The notes beneath the pieces are model-generated. The model was given only the letters and a program-made list of their open reading frames with translations. It made no database searches and was not told where the DNA came from. DNA of 64,000 bases from Myxocyprinus asiaticus (Eukaryota > Chordata > Actinopteri > Cypriniformes > Catostomidae): the NCBI RefSeq assembly GCF_019703515.2, contig NC_059382.1, positions 10,054,001 through 10,118,000 of the forward strand. Direction: 5' to 3'. Position 1 is the stretch's first letter. Each line of letters begins with the position of its first letter. The position numbers and the translations under genes were made by a program. Positions 53,565 through 59,514 of the stretch are shown piece by piece.

Positions 53565-55987
53565 GTCTGTCTGTCTGTCTGTCTTTATACTATGTATACA
53601 GTATATCCAATACTATACTTCATAATATTATACTGTATTATATACTGTATATCTGCAACAAGAAAACCTAGTTTTGTAGGAAAAACATTTATTTGGTGAT
53701 GCTGCACTGTCGGTTCATATAAAACCAAAACCGAGCTTTACAAATAAAAGTCAGATCAAATTTCCTGTCCAATCAAAGAATTATCTGTTCTGTCTACAGA
53801 GCTATGCAGATGCAGAAGAAGTATTCCACAGGGAGGCCAGACCAAAAGGACCTGAATGAAAACCTGGCTGCCACTCAGGGCCTGGCACACATGATCACAG
53901 AGTGCAATCACCTGTTTGAGGTGAGATACGCATACTTGACACTTAAATTGATCATATCACAGAGCTATTATAACTATCATCATCAACTAATTTGTTATTA
54001 GCTTTTTCAATTTATCCCTAATACACAACTTACAAATTATTTTATTTTCCCTCAGATTCCACACGAAATGGTGACCCAGTCACGGAACTCCTACGTGGAG
54101 GCAGAGCTTCAGGCTCCTACGATTGAGGAACTCTGCAAGCAACAGCATCAAGAGGAGGAGGGGGAGGATGAAGGCTCCTGGCCTGTATTCATGGAGGCCA
54201 GACTACAGGGTCTCCTCAAAGAAGCCCGGGAGAAGGCTAAAGGCTGGGTGTCCTGCCAGAGCACAGGCAATACTGAGCTGTCATATAAGAAGGTGAGAGT
54301 GGAGAACCCATAACATAAGCAGTCAGAAGCATCATACTCGTTCAAACCACCTAGTGAATTTTGAATGCAACTCAATGTATGCATCAATGATGCATTAAAA
54401 CACAAGAACAAACATCACAGTCTTGACTGTGCATACCAGTTTTTGACACTTTGCTTTAGTAAACATCCCTAATTTAACTCAGGTGGGTGATGGGAACCCG
54501 CTCCGGCGTTGGCGGGTCTCGGTGGAGGTAGAGGCCCCTCCATCTGTGGTTTTGAACCGTGTGTTGCGGGAGCGCCACCTTTGGGATGTGGATCTTATGA
54601 ACTGGAAAGTGTGTGAGGTCCTCGACAGACAGACGGAAGTGTTCCAGTATGCCCTCAACTGGATGCCTCCCCACCCCAGCAGAGACTTTGTGGTGCTCAG
54701 GTAAGTCTTTTCTGTCCCTGACTGTGGTGATTCTTTCTAAATTTGTTTTTTAAATTATACAAAATGAGCAGATAATGTTCCAAGTTCATTGGATGAGCAA
54801 CTACTTATCAGCAAACATATTTTAGATAACTGGTTGGATAAATGAGTAGATAACAGGCTCCTCTCGATCATGGAAAACCCAGAAATATCACAACATTTAA
54901 AAATTTAGATTTCCAGGCCTGAAAAATTCATAATTATTATTTTTTTTTTTTAAATATTTCAAAGTATAGAAATTGAATTTGTTTGTTTTTTAGATGTTTT
55001 TTAGTTTGCCAGAATAATTTAATCAGCTAAATATTGCTTTTTGTGAGTGCTTGTGTAGAGTAAACCTTGCTCACAAGCCAGTGTGAAAATATCAGTGTCC
55101 ACTGAGTGTCTGCTAGGAGACATTTCTAGTCTAAGTATAATTGTTTAGATTCCAAGGATTTGCACCACCGTACATAGCAAAACGCAGTTACTACGCAAAC
55201 AATGAATTTGAGAAAAATGTCTTTGAAGCTGTTTTTTTTATTTTTTATTGTCCAGCCAAATCAAATTGATCAAATTTTCACAATCCACTTTCTCTGAGTC
55301 TGAGTATACTGTAGTTGAAGCAAACCCATCTGTCACAGGACAAATCATATTCGCTGAGATAAACAGATTAATTGGATGGATGGACTAATGAGAGGATGGT
55401 TGGAAAAAGAATGAATGGACAGATTTATAGATTGTAGAATACTTTGTTTTTATAGCGCTTGTATATAAAGGAACAATCATGTTTGTACAGGTCGTGGAGG
55501 ACAGATCTGCCACGGAGGATGTGTTCTCTGGTGTCTGTGTCCATCGAGCATGAGGATTGTCCACCTTTAGGAGGCATCAGAGCAATAGTGATGGAATCTA
55601 ATTACTTGCTGGAGCCTTGTGGCTCTGGAAAGTCCAGACTCACCCACATATGCAGAGTGGATCTGAAGTGAGGATATGTACAGTAGCTGAGTCACACACA
55701 CATGTCCAAGCAAATAGAACTGAATTTTTCGACTATAGCTACTTTGTTCCTAGAGGTTAATGCATACATTTCAGTAACATAGTGCTGTTTTGTAAGGGGT
55801 TTCACAGTAACAAATACAGAAAGTGATCTGTCATATCAGTGTGGTCATCTTTTCCTTCTTATTTTTCAGAGGGAGAACCCCAGAATGGTATAACAAAGCA
55901 TACGGACACCTGTGCGCCGCCGAAGCTGCCCGTATTCGCAACTCTTTCCAGCCAATCCACACAGAGGGTCCCGAGACAAAAATTTGA
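5883..55987 (+). CDS. stard13: stard13: StAR-related lipid transfer domain protein 13 (DLC2), RhoGAP; 14-exon gene span
   Basis: Coding exons are 5883-6045, 41452-41523, 43359-43440, 48526-48589, 50019-51379, 51994-52164, 52509-52668, 52907-53105, 53217-53430, 53800-53920, 54056-54292, 54483-54700, 55491-55667 and 55870-55987. All junctions are GT-AG with matching phases, giving 1118 residues plus stop. Domain order: SAM (about 56-125), serine-rich linker (128-640) with SIYDNV at 452-457 and an LD-like LDDILQHV at 481-488, RhoGAP (about 650-865, likely arginine finger R696 in GLFRKSG), START (about 905-1112). Family knowledge: it stimulates GTP hydrolysis by RhoA and Cdc42 at focal adhesions, and the START domain binds lipid. 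The C-terminus GPETKI and the linker motifs fit STARD13 better than DLC1 or STARD8. Fish often have a and b copies; I cannot tell which this is. Confidence 0.95.
6046..8814. other. Start of intron 1: mostly unclassified sequence
   Basis: Intronic sequence after exon 1. It contains a CA microsatellite at about 6628-6657 and AT-rich stretches. The only partly patterned piece is near 7985-8160, where TTAAGT/ACTTAA blocks recur in both orientations; this may be an old foldback. No coding exon is seen. Confidence 0.4.
6628..6657. repeat. (CA)n microsatellite
   Basis: Simple dinucleotide run with one interruption (CATACA). Confidence 0.95.
8815..9252. mobile_element. Miniature inverted-repeat element, GATAGTTCACCC family
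   Basis: The left end reads TAAAGGGATAGTTCACCCAAA and the right end reads GGATAAATTATCCCTTTAA, an inverted pair. Between them are the family's TGTCATCATTTT and TTCTGTGGAACACAAAA blocks. Poly-T runs sit near 9209-9231. The family is very common in cyprinid genomes and is non-coding. Its transposase family is not evident from this copy. Confidence 0.8.
9430..9640 (+). other. Unidentified coding-like segment, possible processed fragment
   Basis: On the plus strand a frame of about 50 codons stays open from about 9475. It has a protein-like composition (contains [16 protein letters not shown] and [13 protein letters not shown]) and a base composition richer in GC than the surrounding intron. I cannot name a family. 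There is no convincing splice pair with phase fitting stard13. It may be a retroposed exon piece or chance. Confidence 0.2.
9630..9800. repeat. Two degenerate direct copies, about 107 bp apart
   Basis: CTCACCCCTGAACACGTAGATATGC near 9630 recurs as CTCACTCCTGCCCGTGTAGATATG near 9737. Both are followed by TAA/TTTTCT and a CCAGTAGG block. The origin is unknown. Confidence 0.5.
9801..10625. other. Intronic sequence, nothing recognised
   Basis: AT-rich in its left half. Around 10340-10520 the composition is more balanced (AGTGCAGTGGTCGGGAC...), possibly an old repeat fragment. There is no coding or RNA signal. Confidence 0.4.
11091..11247 (-). repeat. 39-bp coding-length tandem repeat, four copies
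   Basis: Units begin GCCGGGAGCACTGGCA and end CGGCCTCCGAG. On the minus strand each unit translates to a 13-residue block close to [13 protein letters not shown]. Because 39 is a multiple of 3, other frames are open as well, so an open frame here is weak evidence for translation. The same 13-residue pattern recurs at 60.5-61.4 kb. Confidence 0.85.
11551..11945 (-). repeat. LTR (about 395 bp), TG...CA ends
   Basis: On the minus strand it begins TGTCATGTGCTGG and ends CACCACATACCATGACA, so it has perfect TGTCATG/CATGACA short inverted ends. It carries an AATAAA signal (TTTAATAAAATCCC). A 65-bp match to its end lies at 10626-10690. Confidence 0.75.
12166..12720. mobile_element. Foldback miniature element, GGGTTCAATA family
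   Basis: The left arm (GGGTTCAATACAAGGTAAGCTCAACCGACAGCATTTGTGGC...) is inverted at the right (...ACAAATGCTGTTGATTGAGCTTAACTTTTATTGAACCC). The arms are about 100 bp each. A related copy lies at 49.1-49.95 kb. Non-coding. Confidence 0.8.
12721..13938. other. Intron 1 sequence without recognised repeats
   Basis: Balanced composition, no exon with compatible splice phase, and no repeat family that I recognise between about 13090 and 13920. This is a reasonable place to look for a conserved regulatory element, but conservation cannot be judged from one sequence. Confidence 0.35.
13939..14010 (+). mobile_element. Half copy, GATAGTTCACCC miniature element
   Basis: Begins TTAAAGGAATAGTTCACCCAG, followed by the family's ACTCACCCTCATTTG block. 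No matching right end is seen nearby. Confidence 0.65.
14613..14846. mobile_element. Complete GATAGTTCACCC miniature element (234 bp)
   Basis: The left end TTAAAGGGATAGTTCACCCA and right end TTTGGGTGAATTATCCCTTTAA are inverted repeats. The interior has the TTCTGTCATCATTTACTCACC block. Non-coding. Confidence 0.85.
15510..15960. mobile_element. GATAGTTCACCC miniature element, degraded right end
   Basis: The left end is intact (TTAAAGGGATAGTTCACCCA...). The right end is degraded but recognisable as GAGGGTGAGTAAAGGATGACA...TGAACTATTCATG. Confidence 0.75.
16498..17057. mobile_element. Long palindromic member of the GATAGTTCACCC group
   Basis: The left end TTAAAGGAATAGTTCACCC and right end CTATAGTATCCATTTAA-like sequence bracket a near-palindrome centred near 16857 (CATCAAGATCTAGG). 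The arms share GGGTGAGAACAGACCAAAATATAACTCC and CCATGTCTTCTGAAG in inverse orientation. Transcripts could fold into a hairpin of roughly 190 bp. Confidence 0.75.
17058..17235. mobile_element. Complete short GATAGTTCACCC miniature element
   Basis: TTAAAGGGATAGTTGACCCA at the left, GGGTAAAAACTATCCCTTTAA at the right. It directly abuts the palindromic copy before it. Confidence 0.8.
17236..20795. other. Intron 1 sequence, mostly AT-rich, no exon recognised
   Basis: AT-rich, especially 18340-19770. A donor-like TCTG|GTAAGT follows a short open frame near 18976-19005, but its phase would not fit exon 2. No RNA gene or clear mobile element is seen. Confidence 0.4.
21134..21722. mobile_element. Interspersed repeat of unresolved class inserted in tandem copy 2
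   Basis: Starts CAAGTCAAGTCAAGTGGCTTTTATTGTCATTTCAACC and includes GATGGCTTGGGGGAAGAAACTGTTACACAGTCTGG and CCGAATGCTTCGG. I know these as blocks scattered through fish genomes. A GT microsatellite (21410-21451) lies inside. The AGCTGTT context on both sides shows it interrupts one tandem unit. Whether it is a LINE tail or a DNA element cannot be decided here. Confidence 0.6.
21410..21451. repeat. (GT)n microsatellite
   Basis: About 20 uninterrupted TG units. Confidence 0.97.
22000..22135. repeat. Foldback (stem-loop) closing the tandem array
   Basis: GGATAATGTACAGTCAGCC...TTATCGCAAAATAAACC at the left is inverted as GGTTTATTCTGCGATAA...GGCTGACTGTGCATTATCC at the right. A related CTAAGTAAGGGATAATG block occurs near 40866 in intron 1, so this is a family and not a single locus. 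Confidence 0.75.
22345..22919 (-). mobile_element. Leader/internal start of an LTR retroelement
   Basis: Directly follows an LTR when read on the minus strand. The first bases are TTGGTGCTGAAACCCAGG, which looks like a primer-binding site. A GC-rich region with CCGGCCGCC repeats comes next, ending in CT-rich sequence. No gag or pol domain is recognisable. The short open frames on both strands reflect GC richness and not proven genes. The left limit is uncertain, since a CGGTCGCACACCGGAC block near 22375 may belong to another repeat. Confidence 0.55.
22920..23126 (-). repeat. LTR, about 207 bp
   Basis: On the minus strand it starts TGTGACTACACACGCCCGG and ends CTAGTAACCTTGTTACA (TG...CA), and is followed at once by the primer-binding-like sequence. 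The other LTR and all coding domains are absent in the window. Confidence 0.65.
23127..25076. other. Intron 1 sequence with one large AT microsatellite
   Basis: 23130-24130 is non-repetitive as far as I can see. The AT run is at 24143-24236. 24240-25076 holds no recognised feature. Confidence 0.4.
24143..24236. repeat. (AT)n microsatellite
   Basis: Long AT run with a few interruptions (TTTATA, ACATAT). Confidence 0.95.
25085..26817. mobile_element. Outer hAT-like non-autonomous element, carrying another element inside
   Basis: The ends are inverted: TAGAGTTGCAGCGGTATACC at the left, and TAGGGTTGCAATGGTATGAG as reverse complement at the right. The flanks ATATCAGA (25077-25084) and GTATCAGA (26818-26825) agree at 7 of 8 bases, the duplication length expected for hAT transposons. 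The region 25354-26375 is a later insertion. No transposase of its own is visible. Confidence 0.75.
25354..26375. mobile_element. Inner hAT-like element (TTCTCAACTGG ends)
   Basis: The left end CAGTGTTTCTCAACTGGTGG matches the reverse complement of the right end, CAGTGGTTCTCAACTGGTT. Flanks AGTTAGAG (25346-25353) and AGTTAAAA (26376-26383) agree at 6-7 of 8. Near 26245-26290 a plus-strand stretch ([17 protein letters not shown]) resembles the N-terminal KRKY.E.Y...GF motif of ZBED-like hAT transposases, so a transposase remnant is likely. It is inserted in the element at 25085-26817 and so is younger. Confidence 0.75.
26826..27920. other. Intron 1 sequence, nothing recognised
   Basis: Balanced composition. 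Several chance open frames up to 136 codons (27196-27606) have no domain resemblance and no splice sites fitting stard13. Confidence 0.4.
27925..28020 (+). mobile_element. Half copy, GATAGTTCACCC miniature element
   Basis: GGAATAGTTCACCCAAAAATGACA followed by TTCATTTACTCACCCTTGTG and TGTGGAACACAA. Confidence 0.7.
28021..28614. other. Intronic sequence, nothing recognised
   Basis: May include the decayed body of the preceding miniature element (TTTGGGTTGTTCCTCAGC, TTCTGAAGACTTGGAAT). No coding signal. Confidence 0.35.
28623..30817. mobile_element. hAT-like element, 2195 bp, with perfect 8-bp target duplication
   Basis: ACTATTAG occurs on both sides (28615-28622 and 30818-30825). The ends are imperfect inverted repeats (CAGAGGTGGAAAGTAAC versus CAGTAGTAGAAAGAG), with the characteristic GTTACAGTACTTGAGTAC and TACTTGAGTAG blocks inside each end. 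No transposase frame remains, so it is non-autonomous. The interior holds a short minisatellite (30312-30378). Confidence 0.8.
30312..30378 (+). repeat. Short minisatellite, three units of about 23-25 bp
   Basis: AGCAAATGGGGAAAAATCCTC is repeated three times with variable A and G run lengths, inside the hAT-like element. Confidence 0.8.
30855..31310. repeat. Possible SINE-like piece followed by unclassified repeat
   Basis: 30890-30930 contains GACCCAGGTTCTGATCCCAC, similar to a tRNA promoter box B. The following stretch (ATATTTAATGAATACAAA... GGGGAACAGGTGAATC...) resembles the 3' part of an LTR-type repeat in minus orientation. Both calls are weak. Confidence 0.35.
31573..31776 (-). mobile_element. 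tRNA-derived SINE, minus strand
   Basis: Read on the minus strand: a box-A-like GATGGCGTAGGGCTAAAGC and a box-B-like GGTTCAGTCCC are followed by the conserved core CCTTGAGCAAGGCACTTAACTCCAGG and the tail GTAAGTCACTTTGGATAAAAGTGTCTGCCAAATGC, which are typical of fish SINEs. A CAATTA string at 31575 and 31774 may be the target duplication. Confidence 0.75.
31777..33128. other. Intron 1 before the alternative exon, includes one miniature-element end
   Basis: 32125-32195 is the right end of a GATAGTTCACCC-type element (GAGGGTGAGTAAATTATGACA...TGAACTATTCCTTTTAA). The rest, 32200-33128, is non-repetitive and becomes purine-rich (AGAGAG) toward the alternative exon. Confidence 0.45.
33129..33156. 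repeat. (GA)n tract
   Basis: GA repeat about 135 bp before the candidate alternative start codon. Such tracts are frequent near vertebrate promoters. Confidence 0.9.
33157..33303 (+). CDS. stard13: Candidate alternative first exon of stard13 (start codon 33291)
   Basis: ATG AAA GTG TCT C at 33291-33303 is followed by a consensus donor GTAAGT at 33304. The one leftover base (C) plus AA from exon 2 makes Gln, giving [14 protein letters not shown], so the phase fits exactly. I recall that DLC1 has a short isoform with [10 protein letters not shown] at the same junction. An in-frame TAA lies 30 bases before the ATG, and the context CACAATGA has A at -3. The product would have 1068 residues with the same SAM, RhoGAP and START domains but without the exon-1 peptide. 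The 5' limit given is arbitrary because the transcription start is unknown. Confidence 0.5.
33576..34152 (+). repeat. 577-bp direct duplication, copy A
   Basis: Begins CATTAAATTGTATCGGCTACCG and ends TTCCATGACATATT. It agrees with 36058-36634 over its full length, with about 14 substitutions and no gaps that I can see. The ends are not TG...CA and not inverted. A 77-codon minus-strand open frame (34053-33820) is conserved in both copies but has no recognised domain. Confidence 0.9.
34153..36057. other. Spacer between the two 577-bp copies
   Basis: Includes the right end of a GATAGTTCACCC-type element (34675-34732) and a region near 35640-35720 with repeated GGCCGATA/TATCGGCC words that looks like another decayed repeat. 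No coding domains are present, so there is no sign that the copies are LTRs around a retroelement. Confidence 0.45.
36058..36634 (+). repeat. 577-bp direct duplication, copy B
   Basis: Same extent and orientation as copy A. The first 14 bases (CATTAAATTGTATC) are additionally duplicated just before it at 36037, which may be a trace of the insertion or duplication event. Confidence 0.9.
36635..37856. other. Intron 1 sequence, possible LINE/SINE tail
   Basis: 37385-37432 (CTCTGTTGTGAAAAGCACTATACAAATAAA) resembles the 3' tail shared by many fish LINEs and SINEs. The remainder is unclassified. Confidence 0.4.
37859..38073 (+). repeat. Left IR/DR arm of Sleeping Beauty-like element
   Basis: About 215 bp with outer and inner GTGTGAAAAAGTG words. 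It is inverted at 39265-39478 with a few mismatches (for example ATATTTGTCAAAGAT versus ATGTTAGTCAAACAT). Confidence 0.9.
38077..39099 (-). CDS. Tc1-family transposase, uninterrupted frame
   Basis: 340 residues starting [15 protein letters not shown], the family's normal start. A paired-like DNA-binding region covers about 1-110. The DDE triad is D153 (WTDETKV), D244 ([10 protein letters not shown]) and E279 (LNPIEMLW), with 34 residues between the last two. The glycine-rich [13 protein letters not shown] segment is present near 188-200. One oddity: the linker between the two helix-turn-helix parts reads PRSGWPTK (W60), where Tc1 relatives carry a basic GRPR-like hook. That may weaken DNA binding. 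Otherwise the frame looks full-length and could be functional. Confidence 0.93.
   Translation of the reverse strand: MPRSKEIQEQMRKKVIEIYQSGKGYKAISKALGLQRTTVRAIIHKWRKHGTVVNLPRSGWPTKITPRAQRRLIQEVTKDPTTTSKELQASLASVKVSVHDSTIRKRLGKNGLHGRVPRRKPLLSKKNIKACLIFARKHLDDPQDFWENTLWTDETKVEHFGRCVSHCIWRKSNTAFQKKNIIPTVKYGGGSVMVCGCFAASGPGRLAVINGTMNSAVYQKILKENVRPSVRDLKLKRTWVLQQDNDPKHTSKSTSEWLKKNKMKTLEWPSQSPDLNPIEMLWHDLKKAVHARKPSNVAELQQFCKDEWAKIPPQRCKRLIASYRKRLIAVVAAKGGPTSY
39265..39478 (-). repeat. Right IR/DR arm of Sleeping Beauty-like element
   Basis: Reverse complement of the left arm. The inner word is at about 39268-39290. Confidence 0.9.
39481..41451. other. End of intron 1 before exon 2
   Basis: 39500-39740 has degenerate repeats of TATTCTCG/AATATTATGACTTT. 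There is a 28-bp A run at 40046-40073. 40863-40905 is a small hairpin related to the foldback at 22000-22135. The pyrimidine stretch CTCTCTCACTCTCTCTTCTTCTC lies near 40710. Exon 2's acceptor (TGTGTGTTGCAG) closes the region. Confidence 0.45.
40046..40073. repeat. Poly(A) run
   Basis: 28 consecutive A, followed by GGGGAGA. No SINE or LINE body is clearly attached. Confidence 0.9.
41452..41523 (+). CDS. stard13: stard13 exon 2 (SAM domain, first part)
   Basis: Acceptor TTGCAG, then [31 protein letters not shown]. The donor is GAA G|GTAACG. It encodes the first helices of the SAM domain and is shared by both putative first exons. Confidence 0.97.
41524..43358. other. Intron 2
   Basis: Contains a half GATAGTTCACCC-type copy at about 41788-41890 (TTAAAGGGACAGTACTCCCAAAATG... 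CTCACCCTCATATTG). Otherwise unclassified. Confidence 0.5.
43359..43440 (+). CDS. stard13: stard13 exon 3 (SAM domain, middle)
   Basis: Acceptor TCTATGCAG. Encodes [20 protein letters not shown] and then DLVEPLCR. Donor CCG|GTAAGA, phase 2. Confidence 0.97.
43441..44674. other. Intron 3, left part
   Basis: No repeat boundary or exon is recognised. An open frame at 43636-43866 has no domain resemblance. Confidence 0.4.
45209..45278. repeat. (GT)n followed by (GA)n
   Basis: GT from 45209 to 45250, then GA at about 45263-45278. Confidence 0.95.
45437..45530. repeat. G20 run followed by (AT)n
   Basis: 20 consecutive G at 45437-45456, and AT repeat 45471-45530. Such runs are prone to assembly error. 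Confidence 0.95.
46721..48525. other. Intron 3, right part
   Basis: 47585-47650 has CTAGCAACCACC-type repeated words. 47828-47930 has CTGGTTTAA/CAGCTAGACCAGC words of a common fish repeat. The remainder is unclassified. Confidence 0.45.
48526..48589 (+). CDS. stard13: stard13 exon 4 (end of SAM domain)
   Basis: Acceptor CATTCAG. Encodes [21 protein letters not shown]. Donor AAA|GTAAGT, phase 0. Confidence 0.97.
49110..49945. mobile_element. GGGTTCAATA foldback element carrying a SINE
   Basis: Left arm GGGTTCAATACC...TTAGCTTAATTGACAGCATAATGTTGATTACCAC...GTGGTTACAGTTAGGCAC. Right arm is inverted: GTGCCTAACTGTAACCACAATTTTTGC...ATGCTGTCGACTGAGCTTAACTTTTAT. It is related to the copy at 12166-12720. 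The SINE at 49259-49532 splits it. It lies just before exon 5. Confidence 0.75.
49259..49532 (-). mobile_element. tRNA-derived SINE with 8-bp target duplication
   Basis: TCACTGAA flanks it on both sides (49251-49258 and 49533-49540). On the minus strand it starts near a C/G-rich GGGGGCAGTGG and has box-A-like TGGCTCAGTGGTTAAGG (about 49498-49514) and box-B-like GGTTCAAGCCC (about 49460-49471). A CCTTGAGCAAGGCCCTTGACCC core follows, and it ends in an AT-rich tail. These are the parts of a tRNA-derived SINE. Confidence 0.82.
50019..51379 (+). CDS. stard13: stard13 exon 5 (large serine-rich linker exon)
   Basis: Residues 128 to about 581. Begins [18 protein letters not shown] and ends [14 protein letters not shown]. 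Contains [52 protein letters not shown], and the LD-like LDDILQHV (481-488). In DLC1 the corresponding SIYDNV segment binds tensins and the LD-like helix binds talin and FAK (family knowledge). Acceptor CCTGCAG, donor CA|GTAAGA, phase 2. A TAA immediately after the donor would end the frame if unspliced. Confidence 0.97.
51994..52164 (+). CDS. stard13: stard13 exon 6
   Basis: Acceptor GTGTTTAG. Encodes [14 protein letters not shown]...[18 protein letters not shown] and NKHGWTW. Donor TG|GTAAGG, phase 2. Leads into the RhoGAP domain. Confidence 0.95.
52509..52668 (+). CDS. stard13: stard13 exon 7 (RhoGAP start)
   Basis: Acceptor CTCCTAG. Encodes [17 protein letters not shown], then [20 protein letters not shown] and [11 protein letters not shown]. 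Donor CAG|GTACAT, phase 0. Confidence 0.97.
52907..53105 (+). CDS. stard13: stard13 exon 8 (RhoGAP, catalytic arginine)
   Basis: Encodes [21 protein letters not shown]696 in GLFRKSG is the expected arginine finger. Continues with [20 protein letters not shown]. Acceptor ACCCAG, donor T|GTAAGG, phase 1. Confidence 0.97.
53217..53430 (+). CDS. stard13: stard13 exon 9 (RhoGAP end)
   Basis: Encodes [20 protein letters not shown], then [31 protein letters not shown]. The N-x-A-V-x-x-A-P motif is typical of RhoGAP. Donor AG|GTATAA, phase 2. Confidence 0.96.
53518..53584. repeat. (ATCT)n then (GTCT)n tetranucleotide repeats in intron 9
   Basis: About 12 ATCT units followed by about 5 GTCT units. 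Confidence 0.95.
53800..53920 (+). CDS. stard13: stard13 exon 10
   Basis: Acceptor TCTACAG. Encodes [20 protein letters not shown], then [19 protein letters not shown]. Donor GAG|GTGAGA, phase 0. The AMQMQKKY start appears two residues longer than the mammalian segment as I recall it. Confidence 0.95.
54056..54292 (+). CDS. stard13: stard13 exon 11 (START domain begins)
   Basis: Encodes [19 protein letters not shown], an acidic [10 protein letters not shown] stretch, then [18 protein letters not shown] and YKK. Acceptor CCCTCAG, donor AAG|GTGAGA, phase 0. Confidence 0.96.
54483..54700 (+). CDS. stard13: stard13 exon 12 (START domain)
   Basis: Encodes [40 protein letters not shown] and [11 protein letters not shown], all START-domain blocks of this family. 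Donor AG|GTAAGT, phase 2. Confidence 0.97.
54701..55490. other. Intron 12
   Basis: Unclassified AT-rich sequence with short A/T runs. No repeat boundary is recognised. Confidence 0.5.
55491..55667 (+). CDS. stard13: stard13 exon 13 (START domain)
   Basis: Encodes [38 protein letters not shown] and [12 protein letters not shown]. Acceptor TGTACAG, donor AA|GTGAGG, phase 2. Confidence 0.97.
55870..55987 (+). CDS. stard13: stard13 exon 14 (C-terminus, stop codon)
   Basis: Encodes [38 protein letters not shown] and stop TGA at 55985-55987. The RNSFQP...GPETKI ending matches my memory of STARD13. Confidence 0.97.
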
Positions 55988-56310
55988 GCCTTTCTGTTGT
56001 GCAGTGATTGTCCTGTGACTCTTAAAATGTTATGAGGAACATCTGCAGCCCTTTGACTTTTACACGATGGGTCAGGTCTTGGTATTATACACCCAAACGG
56101 GTGTGTTGTCAACTTACCAATGTACCTTTATCTTGACCATTTGTAATATGATGTCATTGTAACTATTGTTATTTGTATTATAATTAATTATTTTATTCTT
56201 TTTTATGTGTATATGGTCTTATACAATGTATAGGACACCTAAGCTCTTAAGTGCTTCTGGGAAGCATGTATTTTATTGAATTAAAATAAATAAAGCTATA
56301 TTTGCACATG
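55988..56310 (+). other. stard13: stard13 3' UTR
   Basis: Sequence between the stop codon and the poly(A) signal pair. The exact cleavage site is inferred to lie within about 10-30 bases after 56294. Confidence 0.7.
56285..56294 (+). terminator. stard13: Poly(A) signal of stard13
   Basis: Two overlapping AATAAA hexamers (AATAAATAAA), about 300 bases after the stop codon. Confidence 0.75.
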
Positions 56311-56394
56311 CATGCACCACATGTCCATGTATGTTTGTTTTTGTGTATGTATGTGTGTACACACAACTTATGTATAGACTATAATAAATATATA

Positions 56395-57692
56395 CAACCC
56401 CAATTCCGAAAAAATTGGGACAATATGAAAAATGCTAATAAAAACTAAAATGAGTGATTTGTAATTTATATTTACCCTTTGCTATATTGAAAGCGCTACA
56501 ACTACATATTATAAGATGTTTTAACCTGTAAATTTCATTGTTTCTTTATGTACAGTGATTTCAAATCAGATGATTGCAACACTCTCCAAAAAAGTTGGGA
56601 CAGTCAAGTGTTTTCCACTGTGAAACTTCACCATTTGTTATAACACTTAAGCATTTTGGCACTGAAGACACATGTTTGTTAAGTTTAGAAAGTGGAATTT
56701 TCCCCCATTCATCCATTACGTAGGTCTTTAGCTGCACAATTGTACGGGGTCTTCGTTGCCGTATGGTGTGCTTAATAATGCGCCACACATTCTCAATTGG
56801 AGACAGGTCAGGACTGCAGGCAGGCCAATCTAGCACCCGCACTCTGCTTACACAGCCATGCACTTGTAATCCGGGCAGTATGTGGTTTGAAGTTGTCCTG
56901 CTGGAAAATGCAGGGACATCTCTGTAAAAGACAGTGCTATATGTTGCTCCAAAATTTTTACATATCTGTCTGCATTCATGATATTCTCACAAATGTGCGA
57001 GTTACCCATGCCATGGGCACTGACACACCCCTGGCCCATACAGACACTGGCTTTTGGACCTGACACTAATAACAGCTTGGATGGTCCTTTTCCTCTTTGG
57101 CCCGGATAAAACAACGGCTGTGTTTTTCAAAAACTTTTTGAAATGTGGACTAAAAAATACAGTTCCACTGTTCTACTTTCCATCTAAGATGAGACCGAAC
57201 CAGGAGAAGTCGGCAGCGCTTCTGGACAATGTTGATGTATGGCTTCTGCTTTGCATAGTAAAGTTTTAACTTGCACTGTTCCCAAAGTGCTGGATTATTT
57301 GCTGAAGCATCTGTTGGCAAATTGACAAGTCTCGAACGATCCTTGCTCTTGAAGGACTAAGCTGTTTTTGGAGGCTCCTTATACAGTATATAGGACTATG
57401 ACACGATTGCTTCTCCTGTTTTACATTTCTTGTTTCACATTGCCTTGTTATTTCAACTCGTCAAATTGTTATTAGTCTTAAATTGCCCGTCTCAACTTTT
57501 TTGGAGCGTGAGTCAATCACCTGATTTGAAATTACTATACATTTAAAAAAATAAAATAAAAATAATGAAATTTTTTCATATAATGTGTAGTTGTAGTGCT
57601 TTCAATATAGCAAAGGGTGAATATAATTGACAAATCATTCCTTTTTGTTTTTATTAGCATTTTCCATATTGTCCCAACTTTTTGGAATTGCG

Positions 57693-57697
<5 letters not shown>
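56395..57697 (-). mobile_element. Decayed mariner/Tc1-type element (CCCCAATTCCGAAAAA ends)
   Basis: The left end CAACCCCAATTCCGAAAAAATTGGGAC pairs with the right end GTCCCAACTTTTTGGAATTGCGGTT. TA precedes the left end. Longer inverted subterminal blocks (GCTACAACTACATATTATA, TTTGAAATCAGATGATT) are shared by both arms. It begins about 100 bp after the stard13 poly(A) signal. Confidence 0.8.
56590..57320 (-). pseudogene. Transposase fragments of the decayed mariner/Tc1-type element
   Basis: Minus-strand pieces in two frames: one with GPKASVCMGQGCVSAHGMGN (57060-57000) and one with VLDWPACSPDLSPIENVW (about 56830-56780), the latter being the region of the third catalytic acid. A frameshift near 56850-56900 and stops separate them. 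No complete transposase remains. Confidence 0.75.

Positions 57698-57748
<51 letters not shown>
57698..57748. repeat. (TA)n microsatellite
   Basis: About 25 TA units grown from the element's TA target site. Confidence 0.95.
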
Positions 57749-59514
<1,766 letters not shown>

